Source: Helochares maculicollis
Taxonomy: Eukaryota > Arthropoda > Insecta > Coleoptera > Hydrophilidae
Reading direction: 5' to 3'
Length of the DNA stretch: 45,290 bases
Assembly: GCA_033557835.1 (NCBI GenBank)
Contig: JAWQRO010000269.1
Location: forward strand, 1 to 45,290
The stretch's first letter is position 1; each line of letters starts with the position of its first letter. Under the pieces are notes generated by a model. It worked only from the letters and a program-made list of their open reading frames with translations. It ran no database searches and was not told where the DNA came from. Of this stretch, positions 34,345 through 45,290 are shown piece by piece. Made by a program: the position numbers and the translations under genes.

Positions 34345-34408
34345 CATTACGTTCATTGGACAAATCACATCCCTGACGACACGGCGTGACGCTAAAAATT
34401 AAGATATG
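34345..34408 (+). other. Candidate exon ending in the start codon of an unidentified spliced gene
   Basis: A long pyrimidine-rich acceptor, CCTTTCCTTAAATCC then GTATCCCAG, precedes 34345, and a very strong donor, ATATG|GTAAGT, follows 34408. The 64 bases have stops in every register and contain a single ATG, which is exactly the last three bases. An in-frame TAA lies two codons upstream. The ATG continues directly into the open frame of the exon at 38797. A 5'UTR exon delivering its start codon at the splice junction is consistent and would be an unusual accident. The region is GC-richer than its flanks (34320-34400). Confidence 0.35.
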
Positions 34409-34410
34409 GT

Positions 34411-37400
34411 AAGTAAAATTGGTTTATTCTAACTTAAAGTACAGATGAAGACTGCAAATAGGCAGTAAATTCTTATATGGCTTTGATATAAACCCGCACC
34501 TCCTTTTAATACCGCTATAAAGTGATCTTTTTACGAGGCTGTCGTGGAGTCCTTTCGGTGCAAGGACGCGATTCTACAACTCGCTTGAAAATTTAAATTT
34601 CACATGCCGGAATATGTAAATGTATTCTTTTCAGAGATTGATGTCTATTTAAGCATAACAAATTTTTTCGGTTTCCCTTTTTATTACACAGGCTTTTGGT
34701 GAAGATTTTGCCATGCCCTAAAATTCCCAATTAAATTTTTGATGATTAATCAATGAGAGATAACAATCGTTGTTGCTACTGATAAGATAATTACTATGAT
34801 TATTTTTTATTTAAAACAAAGAAATATGTGATCAGTAAAAATCAAGTGGCAGATTTATATACTAACTTAAAACCGCTAGCAATTATAAAAAACCAGTAAT
34901 ACAGTTTTTGAAATTTGTATAAATGATATATATTAAAAATGTTTGATTATAGAAATTTAAAAAACGGTACAGATTCTTTAAAATGCTTTCGCTATTTCTC
35001 AGTTTAACTGTTAATCTGTTGAGGTAAATTCATCAAAACTGACCAACCAGTTCATTCATCAAAGAGAATGCATATATATTCGTATCATAAACCTAAATGG
35101 AAATGTTAAGAGTTTGTTTTAGCTTAATTTTGGTCTTGTATAACTCTCGCGAAAAAATGGAAGCCACCTCATAAAAATTTGATATTTTATTAAAGATAAC
35201 GTATAGCTTACGTGTAAACTACTGAAGATATATTTTTTCTGTTACTTGCTATATCTTAATTCAGTTTATTTTATTTTATAAACCAATATTTCATAAAATA
35301 TTATATAATTACTGCCATACAATTTTTACAGAAAATATAACGTTATGATCTCGATTAAAGCAACTAATATATTCTAAAGTAATGACTAGCATCAAACTAT
35401 TGTTGAATAAGTTATAAAAACACTGATTAATGTGATTTGGAAGAAAGACGTGATATTATTGCATATTAAAATGTAAAGTGGTTTATAATGTCTTTACATA
35501 AGACATGGTTATACCTACAGTCTCATGTGTACGAGACAGTATGTAAATTGTTTATAAACAAATTGCTTTAATTATCTACTTCCAGTGTATCATTACTTTA
35601 ATACCTTCTTTAATAAGAACATGTTCATAGCTAAGAGTCATATTATATTTAAAATTATTAAATTGTGACGATAAAAATTGCTTAATGCGTTCTAAAGTGT
35701 TAAATAATAATATGGCGCCTTGAGCCAAGTCTGAAAAAATATTGAAATTCTAATCTGGATGATGACCTATTATGGCTCATATCATAGCAATATTTCAAGC
35801 TATATGAATTAAATTTTAATACACAATTTTCTATAGCAATGTACAATAAAATGCGTTGAGATTAGCTTAGAATAAAAACGTTGAATAGGGCAATACAACC
35901 AAAAACTGTTTTCTATTACTATAAATTTCTATAGCAGCTGTTCGAAGAGGTATAATAACGCTTTCTCTTTGCAAGCTCTTGTATTCAATAACTAAGTTTT
36001 GAGATTTGCACACCTCCACAATTACCAAACAATTATCGAGTGACGCTATTGTTAATGACATTAGTTATTTTTTCTGAAATAAATAACTTAGCGCTAGAAA
36101 TTTTAATGCTCACCATGCAATGATAATTTGTGGAAGATACCTTCGATAGTAGCTATATTACAAATTTATATATATTGACAAAAAGAACTGACGATTATTC
36201 AACAATGAAATGATAATTAATAATAGAAGAAACACGTGAATCGATTGTTTTTGTATTATTTTTTAAATTATTTTCGTCGATTTTAGCTAAAAATTCATCA
36301 TGAAACGCTTAGCTTTAATCACCTTCTCCTAAACATTATCTTAAACTGATCTCTTTGTTTTAGGCCATTTTCTACAAGAATTTATAATGCTTAACTTACT
36401 GTAAAATACACGTTTTTGAGTCTCCTAACGTATATTTCTAACAAGTAAAGAATATTAGCAGATACATCAAGAATATCTTGCAAGCTACAGCCGTGTAATA
36501 AAGATAACAGCATTTACATAATTAGGTATTAAACACTTTTGTGCATTTCTTTGCTGTAGATAGATTTTTAAAACAGATTCAAATCATTATTTAAAATTAA
36601 AATCGCTCCACATTTTGAAAATTTCAGAATCAGATAATAGGAATACGTATATCGGTACAATGTGAAAAAACTCAGACGATTTAATAAGGGAGTCTCTCCA
36701 AACAATCATAAACTGCTTATCACAGACAGAAGTGTTGTCCCATGCGAGTCCAATTTTAGCGAACTTCAGCAATTACTGGATATCTGCCTGATATGGAACA
36801 ATAAATTTTGCACACGAAAAAAGTCAGACAGCATTTCTGACGATGATAATATCAATTTTGAAAACGTATGTGGACTTGTTTAATGCTTTCAACAATATTT
36901 TTAAAAATCTTACAGTTTTTCGCAATCTTAACAGTAATGAAGGTCTTTAAAATGTGAAGGTAATTTCTTTATCTATCCGCAATACTAACCGTATGGGGAA
37001 GTTTCAAATCGGTTCACTTTATTCATAGAAAACAAACAATCCATAACCAGATCCAATACGAGGAAAGGAACCTATGAAGCATTTACCTTGGATATTGAAA
37101 AAGTTACAATCTATTTATCCAAAAGTTGATACTAGCAATTTCTTTATAGACGTCATAATGTCTAAAACTAACAGACATATTACTTTTGTATGAGTTTTAG
37201 TTCAGCACAAATTTTTCTGAGATAAAATTTACCAGCACCGACAAGACAGCCTTTATTAAAAGAAATAATATAAATAGAATGATCAACAGTGTGTGAGTGA
37301 CTTATGTTAGTCTGTCCCACAAAGTCTAAAATTGTGTAATATCTGCATCTCTAAAATATGGAGCAGTGAGCATCACAATATTTACACAGGTTTGGTTAAA

Positions 37401-38590
37401 GTCCAGCCCTACACTTTTTCTTTGCCAGTCCCAAAACTATCAGTAGTTTAACTTTTGACTAAGAAGTTCATCTCTATCGGTAAAAATAAAAATACCAATA
37501 TTTTGATTAAAAACCAGGCATTAAAAGTGTTTACAAATCTCAAATACATTCAAGGCTTTATGATCCACTAATGGGAACCCCTTCATGTTTCATAAACTTA
37601 AGAATATTTTTGGAGAAAAACAGAACTGTTTATACTAAAAAGCAATTGTAATTATGAACTTACAAGTTAATTAATATTGACCGTAAGTTTTATGGATCTG
37701 ACATGAATCCAGGTTGAATTTAGTTTATGGTTAGACTAATTGATTTATCTCTTGAGTGATTGTTTGACAGTGTAGGCATATGCTTTACGCTTCTAAAATG
37801 TATCCAGAGAAAAATGTAGTTCTATTTTGTATTTGCTCTTACTCTAAATCACCGCTCTCTTAACTAAATATTCCTCAATTTAATGTGAAAATCTTTTAAG
37901 TAACTATTAAAATTTCTAATGTAATAGAATCAAAAGACAATTTGACACATGGGTCCCTAGCTTTGATACCATTACAAGTAATGAGAATGTCAAGACCAAT
38001 ATCAGTAACCCTATTAATTATTTAAAAATGCTGATCGAAAACTTTTTAACTTCATTTAATTAATGGATTTGGTTTTTTCTAAAGTCTAGACTTTAGACAA
38101 AAATGAATCCCTAATCATTACAGCTCTTGATCTTAATAATAAATGGATCTACGCACAGCTGGAACAATAAGAAACGAAGGAAGAAGAAATTTGTATTTAG
38201 TATGATTTGAGTTGATTTTTACACTTGTATATTCATGTACAATTCAAAATTCAAATACATTCAAAATAGATTAGATAATTGTAATCTGTGATCATGGCAA
38301 AGACTTTTAGTATGTTGTTCTTGAAATGATAAACAGTAGCATTTCCAACAATTTCAAGTCATGTTACTTACAATTAATTAATATGCTTGCCCTCATGTAC
38401 TAAGTAATGCAATACAGACATTGCCTGCCCGTTTTCTTGCCTTACATAAAAGGAAACTACCTGATGAAACTCAACAAAGTCGCAAGTAACACCTTCTAAT
38501 TTGAAGTAAACCCGCCACCTTCAATTTGATGCCACCAGTAACCTTCAGGGTTTATAGTTAAGATTTATCTCCGCTGAAATTGTTCGTAAA
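34411..38590. other. Presumed intron 1 of the plus-strand candidate gene; otherwise no gene
   Basis: This is 4.2 kb of AT-rich DNA. A GC-richer spot at 34490-34600 includes a TATAAAG. A 73-codon plus frame (36662-36883) has a charged composition but no motif; downstream stops are dense. I looked for reverse-transcriptase, integrase and transposase signatures and saw none. Confidence 0.35.
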
Positions 38591-38796
38591 GTGAGCTAGG
38601 AACGCAATAAACCAAGGCTACCGTAAAAACACATTATCCTGTCTCCAGCAATGATTTCGCCTTCGTGACTTTTCATTTGTAACACGACTCCTCTTTGCCG
38701 TCCATCGCCGGCGTGTTTATCAAGGAATCAACTTTAAATGCAAATTTACGATTTGCCCGGTAAAAAATTTAGTGCTGTACACCTCTTTTTCTGCAG

Positions 38797-38857
38797 AGGC
38801 CCGATTCCCAATACGAAATACGATGTTCGGAAAGCCGTAAATTCCAATCAGTGTCGG
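38797..38857 (+). CDS. Candidate coding exon 2 of unidentified plus-strand gene
   Basis: The acceptor CACCTCTTTTTCTGCAG before 38797 and the donor GTCGG|GTAAGT after 38857 are both near ideal. The 61-base exon lies in the most GC-rich patch of the right half (38640-39010). Two registers are open. The first, RPDSQYEIRCSESRKFQSVS, continues exactly from the ATG ending the exon at 34408. It leaves one base (G), which is the phase needed by the acceptor at 40320. Read without splicing, the same register stays open to 39085, so a retained-intron form would end there. No homologous family recognised. Confidence 0.38.
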
Positions 38858-40180
38858 GTAAGTTGCATTCGATGGACCGTTATGGTCGATGTGCGAGTCA
38901 AACTTGCGAATTTGTGATCCGAGTCCGGGAGCGGACGCATGGAAAATTGCAATGTTATGCTGCAGTTGCTGGGTATCGAATGCGACATTTAACGGCTCAA
39001 TATCGCCAAAATTACTCTCTGCTTAATGGGCATGTTTCAATTAACAATACGGAACTTGATTGGAATGTAAATTTATCTTGGGAATAGTTGTTTATAAATT
39101 ACATGCACTTACATTTGTCGTTTCTATAATAAAATGCTTTATAGGGAGTGAATTAAATACTAAAAATAAAACATTTACCCAGAAACTACTGCGTTAAAAA
39201 GAACTTTTAAAACTGTTACTCTCACATAAGGTGCATCAAGTTTGACGCAAAATTTTTTAATTTCTAAAAAAATAATAAGTAGGACTTAATTAAGAAAGAA
39301 ATCAATTTTTAAAGCTAAGCAAAAAAGGTATTATTTATTGTGAATCATTTTTGCCACGTAAAATTCAGTCAACTACTAATAATAATAATGGGAGTGTGTT
39401 TTAACGCGTGTTATATAACAAAAACTAATTATGCTACAAATATGAAAATTTTACTTTAACTCAAAATTTATTTAGGCGTTTTGTCAAAATTTTATTTTTG
39501 AATGGGTTAACATTATTTCTTTTCTAATTACACTAATATCTCAAAAACATTGATGTTATCAATATTCTTAACTCCTATAAAAGCTAAGAAATAAGTATTA
39601 TGCAAATTTTATCTCATAGTTCAGGACGCTGAAAGACACATCCCCCAACAATGGAAAGCTGAAACCAAAGAGGTAGACAGGTTATAGCAGAGAGCCTGAA
39701 GAACTTTAAAAAATTGCAAGTAGAAGTAGACTTTGCCCTTAATGCAAATTATCGATAAAATCAAATCAACACATTAAAACACAGCATTTGAAAAAAAATC
39801 AGAAAATAGAAATTATGAATTATTATGATTTAACAAAACAAAAACTAGCAATAAATGAGATTTATTTATCAATAAGGAGGCTTTTTAAAATTATTACAAA
39901 ACACGCATTTTCCTTGAAGGATTTTTGTACTATAACAGCCAAATTGCATTATTACTACGTGTGTGGAATATTAACGGAATGGTGAATTGCAACAGAATTT
40001 TTGCCAATCATTCAAATTATCTATAATATATCAAACCTACACATTCACACATTACATACGGCATAGAGAGAGAGGAATACTGAAATTATCGTTCGATTTA
40101 CTACACTTGACATGCGATCGATAAATACTTTGACAATTTCATATTTAATTACATAGGAAATTATTTTTGCCGCTTGATTA
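38858..40180. other. Presumed intron 2; no other gene
   Basis: After the GC-rich patch ends near 39090 the sequence is AT-rich and featureless. The 78-codon frame 38851-39087 is the read-through of exon 2. The 65-codon frame 39788-39985 is A/T-driven and lacks motifs. Confidence 0.4.
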
Positions 40181-40319
40181 ATTGACCTTGATAAATAAAT
40201 TGTTGGAAATGTTTCCAGTTGCGGTTCGGATCCGCATAATAAGAGATGGTGTTCTCACGAATAAAGATCTGCAACCACTTTCTCTCTTTCACTCTTCATC
40301 TCGCTTCTTACCTCCACAG

Positions 40320-40468
40320 GAGACATTTGCGCTTTCTACCAATTCTTTTTATTTTTATCTCTCTGCTCGTGTTCCTTTAGAAAAAAATCATTCGAACAGC
40401 TATGGTCAACAGAGATAAACCAGCAAAACAAAAGACCGCGATCTACTAAAGCCAGTTTTAAATTTTAA
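40320..40468 (+). CDS. Candidate terminal coding exon of unidentified plus-strand gene
   Basis: The acceptor is the best in the window: about 40 bases of almost pure pyrimidine (40278-40316) ending CTCCACAG. With one base carried from exon 38797-38857 the first codon is Gly. The register then runs 48 more codons to TAA at 40466-40468. It contains a hydrophobic, Cys-containing stretch (FYQFFLFLSLCSCSF) followed by a basic, polar tail. The assembled product would be 70 residues. It has no family I recognise, and the hydrophobic stretch is internal, so it could be a membrane anchor or chance. The first AATAAA downstream is at 41194, about 730 bases away. A spliced lncRNA is equally possible. Confidence 0.33.
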
Positions 40469-40469
40469 A

Positions 40470-43400
40470 TGTAGCAAGCTCGAGGGCGAGCAAGAATCGA
40501 TACCTATTTGTCGACCCTGACATTGAGTAGACAAGGGAATTGATATCCCATGTAATGTAACTGTAAAGGCATGTAATTATGTTAAGCCTTTAAATTTATG
40601 GGAAACTGTTTACTTGAAAGGTTCTGCTGTGTCTTTATCTTTAGCGTTTATGCAGACTGCCTTCTAAAATATTTTCGCTACTGCTAAATGTTAAATACTA
40701 AAATTGTACTTTTATTCCACTTACAGCATACCCTATTTGTCTAAACGTACAAGGTATTTAATATAGATCCTGTGAACATTTATACAGCAATGCGTAATCA
40801 CATTGGTTTATTAGGTTCTACATTCAATATACACTAAACCAATGCATATTGCACACGGTTAGCCAAAGTTCAAACATAATTTGTACTCTTGTTTCGACAC
40901 CGATTTATTCGCTAGGTTATTTATAGTAGAGTGTGAAACCGGATTACATATGGTACCTCAGCAATTAGTCATTCATATTTGAGTTATTAATTATAGCGGT
41001 AACACAAATATTATGCATCAGGTAATGGAAAATATTCATTTTAGTAAAAGACTTTATATTGAAATCAAAGCATCTGATGATATTTCATTTTTGAGATCAT
41101 AATTGCCTACTCTTACATATTTGTAAAGTAATATTTTTTTTAAATCAAAATGTATGGATAGACCCAAAATAATTAGATCACAACATCAGTACCAATAAAA
41201 ATGGTTTACAAAAATTCGGTCAAATATTTGCTTCTTACAAAAAGTATGCATATAATTCTAGTACTGATGGATGTATTAACACAATATACACCTCTCTTAA
41301 AAATATTTGCAAACACAAAAATGGGGCAAAAATATAAGCTCAAGCAACAACAAAAACAAACAAAACATTTTGCTTGCTGTGTACAGATCAAATGTCGGAG
41401 GTTAAGTGTGATTTATTTATTTTTGAACACCTTCTCTTTGAGTACCTTTGTACATAGATCAAAGCGGCAAATATTTCAGGCGCCTTTTACGCGAAGCCTC
41501 TGAACATTTCAGATTTAGTCTTCTATCGTACGCTTGAATATTTGCAGCCGAATAAGTCTTTTGTACGTTCAGAATCTGGTATATGATATGCACGGAACAT
41601 CAAATGAAGTAATTTTATCCCTAAAGTGTTGAAAATTGGTTTTACTGTGCGTTGTTTCGTTTGAAAACTAGCCTGAAAGCACCTAGTGTTATTAATTTAG
41701 TTTCCTGTTGCTAAGGTCAAGGTCTTCCCTACTATAACAAACTTTAAGTAGATGCTAAATTATACAACACTATTCTGTTAATTTGCATTTTAAATGGGCG
41801 AAATTTCTCCGTGTTAAATATTTTAATTCTGGGACTCAAAATGAAAAAGCGCAAAGCGGGCATTTAAAACTTGCGTAAATTGAAATTAAAAGTACAGCCT
41901 GAAATTGAAAAATATTTGCGCTTGTTATTTTTAATATGAAATAATTAAATTGATTTCGGCATAGGATGAACATATTCATTATTAAAAAGCGAAAATGTTG
42001 TTATTGCAACCGAGCTTGTATTATCTATTTATTTATTTTGATAGAATAATGGAAAATGTTTAGTTGTTTATTTATTAAACAATAAACGCTCAACTGCTCT
42101 CGGTGTTTTCAGGACCATAGTTTGGATTTTCAATCGAGGGTTTTCAAATGGTTGTTTATATTACAAAAACCAAAAGGAAATGTACTAGTGTGTTACATTG
42201 CATAAATGAACAAATTTGTTGCAGCGCAATTAAAAAAGTCCATTAGTCATACGCCGTCCACGCCTAGTAGAAAATGTATGTAAACGCAAAAGGAATGCAC
42301 AGAATTCTTCGAGGGATCGAAGACAATGTCAATAATATAATAAATTGCGTAACAACTGCTGTAAAGTAATGACTTAAATATACATAAAACCAGTATTAAT
42401 TACATATGCTGCAAGTGTTTTCAATAACCCAAGAATGTTTTGCTACTTTATTGTCAAGAATATGTTGATATGACCGCTAGAAACAAGCCTGGCAAGGTTG
42501 TAATCATTTTCTTTTTTAATTCCTAGTGTAGCTTATTTGCTTGAGCTGCTTCAAAAACACGGAAAGAATTAGCCTTATGAAGTCTGTCATATTTACACAA
42601 TGAAATTAGCTTTTGTTCCTTTGATAATGAGGCAGACTACTGCCCAAGCACGTTTAAAATCGAATAATAAAAACAACAATTAGTGAAGTACCTTGAACGC
42701 AAATTAAATTTACTATTCTATTCTGATTGTAAACGCTAATCTTTGTGCTTTTAATAATCTATATGAGCTTTTGTTTGCATTACTATTGAGATATTTGATT
42801 ATTTAATTACTTGAAGAGATTCTTGTATGATGTTGAAAACTTACCATGTTTATTAGTGACAAATGAAACTCGCTTGTATTATTCTAATATTAGCACATCG
42901 TTTCGTTTAACATGTAACTTGCTTATTGATATTGTGCACGAAATCATATGAAAAGTAAACTGGCCATAAATGTTTGACTAACGCTTTTAAATAAAATATA
43001 TATCCTGAAAAATACTTTTATTAAAAAAGACTAATCACAAAAGTAAATAAAGTATTACTGAAAATATGTTAGCAAATGGCAATATTCTTTTAAGGTATAA
43101 TATCACTTCTTTTGTGAATAGAATTATAATATATATTTAGTAATTGTCCTGGTAAACTACGTTTACCAAAGACCATGGGTGAGACCATATTACTTATATT
43201 GAAAACATTCATTATTTCTGTATATTAGCTTCATCTGTTAGCCAGAAAACCGCTATTTCTTATAGAAAATTTGTAGATTATATTATATTTTTCAGGCAAA
43301 GTTATATAAAACTAATGAATTGAACAATGCATAGTTTATTAGGTACATTCCTAATCTTTTTATACATTTCCTCGTTTTCAATGTCGACGTCGTTCATATA

Positions 43401-44850
43401 TTTATTGCACTTTAATAATGCATTAAGTTTTGCAATTTTTTGTTTTGTTATTGTATCAATCTATTTATATTGTTACTCTACCTCATCTTACATCAAAATA
43501 TTTTTCTTCTTTCTGAAGTGCGACTCACTTTTTTCAGAGCATCTGATTTCAGAAAATCTTAAGCTCTCCTATTCGTTCGGAAAGAGACTCAGTTATTAAA
43601 GTGCAAAGGTTGGGTGCTGTTGTAGTTTCGCCTACGTTGAGATGAAGCTATATGTCGGTGCATGGTGTTAAAACCGTTTGTATATTTTTAAATAAGCGTT
43701 TTCATTAGCCGCAACATATTTCCAAATTGCTGATACATCCAAAGTTACGGTCACATGCCATATTCATAGCTATTAAACATTTTAATATTTTGTCTGCGTT
43801 GTACGCCCTAAAAATCATCTCTATCTCCCTCTTGTCTTCATCTAAAGACAGTTGCTGATCTAGTTTATAGACGTTAATAAATTAAAGTAAAAAGTAATAC
43901 AATAATCCCATTTAGAATAGTTGATTTGCATCTTTTTCTACATCATTATTACTGAAGTGCCAACCTCTAATATATGAAAAAATCGCTCCCTCGGCATGGT
44001 CTTTTTAATAATTGATTTTTTCTTCACGGATCTGTACTTCAATATTCGTATCGTCTTCTCAACATTACCGTATCAATGTGTATACTGAATAAAAGTCCCT
44101 GTGAATCTTAATAATTTACAACATAAACCTTATGAAATTAAAATAAAATGTTCAGTTTTCCTAATTTATATATACTTCAATGCATATATTCAACGATATT
44201 ATAAATTCACAAAAAGTTATCTTTTTCAGTGCTTTTATAAAGTAGTCATTTGTAACATATCTTTAGGTAATACAAACTTGTGTTTCAAAACCTAAAAATG
44301 GTCTTTTGATTAGCTTCTCACTATGGAACGATTCTAAAAACCTTTTCGGAATTTTAAAAAATATCTCTTCAGGTGATCCAATCATTTCTTTTTGAAATTT
44401 AAGACTTGCACGAAATTCTAACCTGCAAGGTCTATTTTAACAACTAGTTTACTTGAAAAACATTTAAGCTATGCAGGTAAACAGATACTACCAGTAAATC
44501 TATACGCCTTAAAAGTTCATATAGATCTACAATTTTGCGATACTTGCAGTATTTTATCCTCAACTATACTTACCATAATAATGTGATTTTAAGGTATCCC
44601 TATCAGGATTTTAAATGTTCCAGATATTTTTATATAAGCAGTTTGGAAAATACTGACTTTTGTAACACACGGTGATTAATAGATTTGACATATAAATGTA
44701 AAAAAACTTAATGTTTTACGTCGAGGCAGAATATACAATGCACAACACAAAATTCACTTGACTTGAGTAAAATATATGCGAACAAATTTAAAACTATTGT
44801 ATAGAGTTCAATGTGAGCATTAAGAAATATATATACTAATGTTTGCGTCG
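40470..44850. other. No further gene recognised
   Basis: AT-rich DNA. GCTCG-AGGG-CGAGC near 40478-40492 is a short inverted repeat. The plus frames at 41201-41503 (100 codons), 43327-43599 (90, T-driven and hydrophobic) and 44101-44295 carry no motif, and their length is within chance expectation for the number of frames present. A minus-strand ATG|GTAAGT donor-like site at 44565 has no matching acceptor. Confidence 0.45.
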
Positions 44851-44860
44851 CAAAACGTAC

Positions 44861-44934
44861 CTTCATCTCCTTCGGCCACCCAGTCGCGCTCTCGGCCAGA
44901 AATTATAAGAATCAATAAAAACAATCCTCTTGCA
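44861..44934 (-). CDS. Candidate minus-strand coding exon: hydrophobic stretch plus charged segment
   Basis: On the minus strand the acceptor TCTCCTTTGTTTAATACAG precedes 44934 and the strong donor GAAG|GTACGT follows 44861. One register is open through the 74 bases, entering with one base to complete a codon and leaving one. It reads ARGLFLLILIIS, a hydrophobic core like that of a signal peptide, then GRERDWVAEGDE. The last 37 bases are about 65% G+C, a sharp island in very AT-rich DNA, as expected for constrained coding sequence. The start codon would lie in an exon to the right, outside the window. A secreted or cell-surface protein is a guess from the hydrophobic stretch; no family is recognised. 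Direct joining to the microexon at 6812 would be out of frame. Confidence 0.38.
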
Positions 44935-45290
44935 CTGTATTAAACAAAGGAGACCCCGATATAATGCATAGAACTTCTCTTTTATGCGCTTCTCACATAC
45001 CATTAGTATTTCGTATTAATTTAAAGGAGTTTACTCTCTCTGTCATTATATTCAACTATTAATTTAAATATTGAATCCTGTGTATATATTTTATAGCGCT
45101 AAGAGCATATCAATATATTTTTATTGTTGCACTAAAAATATATTTTTATATATGGCAAAACGCAATTAAAAACGTCACTTCTGACGATGCTTCTTATTAA
45201 AACGAAGCGAAACTGTTAAGACTAAAAGCTAAATAAACATCTATAGCTACCAAATAGCGTTTAATTCATAAAATTAACATCAATCAAATA
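44935..45290. other. No gene seen; AT-rich window end
   Basis: If the exon at 44934-44861 is real, this is the end of the preceding minus-strand intron. No other feature is visible. Confidence 0.5.

Noticed and set aside
36662..36883. A 73-codon charged frame suspected to be retroelement Pol or Gag
   Set aside because: No catalytic or Cys-His motif, and dense stops follow in all registers.
40312..40374. A minus-strand exon of 63 bases with a GGAG|GTAAGA donor, open in a phase compatible with the microexon at 6812
   Set aside because: It is the reverse of the strongest plus-strand acceptor in the window and its first exon candidate sequence is mostly A-rich low complexity. The plus-strand reading has better support from phase and neighbouring exons.
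41201..41503. A 100-codon plus-strand frame
   Set aside because: It has a Lys/Gln/Leu-rich AT-driven composition, no domain and no promoter or splice signals. An overlapping minus frame is open as well.
43327..43599. A 90-codon hydrophobic plus-strand frame
   Set aside because: It is a translation of T-rich DNA (Phe, Leu, Ser, Tyr), with no signal-peptide boundary, motif or splice context. Its length is within chance expectation.
6777..44934. Joining the minus-strand exon 44934-44861 directly to the microexon 6812-6777
   Set aside because: The carried base plus the microexon start gives GGT followed at once by TAA, so the two cannot be consecutive coding exons.
1..45290. CRISPR arrays, bacterial operons, rRNA or viral genes
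   Set aside because: No regularly spaced repeats, no Shine-Dalgarno-led long frames, no rRNA-like conserved blocks and no viral protein motifs were seen.

Overview
The window looks like a gene-poor piece of an animal nuclear genome, most likely an arthropod and possibly an insect. The sequence is strongly AT-rich (roughly two thirds A+T by eye). No reading frame exceeds about 133 codons. There are no bacterial-style operons, rRNA, tRNA or CRISPR arrays. The arthropod hint rests on a mariner-type (DD34D) transposase relic, TCAGT-type initiators with downstream 'pause button' or DPE-like motifs, and the look of long introns. No known gene family could be named, so every gene call below is a candidate. 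All motif matching was done by eye.

Layout. 1-480 is AT-rich; 480-1935 is an A/purine-rich strand that may be a decayed retroelement gag or a non-coding exon. 2930-3340 holds a GC-richer patch with minus-strand exon signals. 3670-5240 has a TATA element, a small cysteine-rich frame and a possible plus-strand first exon. A 36-nt minus-strand microexon with excellent splice sites sits at 6777-6812, and a short plus-strand first-exon candidate at 7848-7910. 8-18 kb is mostly featureless, with GC-richer islets at 11.2-11.6, 12.2-12.3 and 14.1-14.6 kb. The clearest promoter is on the minus strand at 18358: TCAGTC initiator, exact KCGRWCG motif at +28 to +34, and a 194-nt ATG-free exon ending at GTAAGT. 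20.3-21.9 kb holds a frameshifted coding-like fragment, the mariner relic and a (TA)n microsatellite. 23.7-24.6 kb has a diverged direct repeat, 26.44 kb a recursive-splice-like AG|GTGAGT, 28.55-28.96 kb an old tandem duplication, and 30.53-30.61 kb a 27-bp x3 minisatellite. 31.3-31.7 kb has a cluster of GCCAT (Pho/YY1-like) cores.

The most coherent gene-like signal is on the plus strand at 34345-40468. Three exons have strong pyrimidine-tract acceptors and compatible phases. The ATG is the last codon of the first of them, and a 70-codon frame closes in the third. The protein is unrecognised, so a small orphan protein and a spliced lncRNA are both possible. At the right edge, 44861-44934 on the minus strand is another candidate exon, encoding a hydrophobic stretch followed by a charged segment.

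The candidates lie on both strands. The simplest reading is a large intron or intergenic region with alternative promoters, microexons and possibly a nested or antisense transcript. Unsupported pseudo-exons are common in such DNA, and RNA evidence would be decisive.
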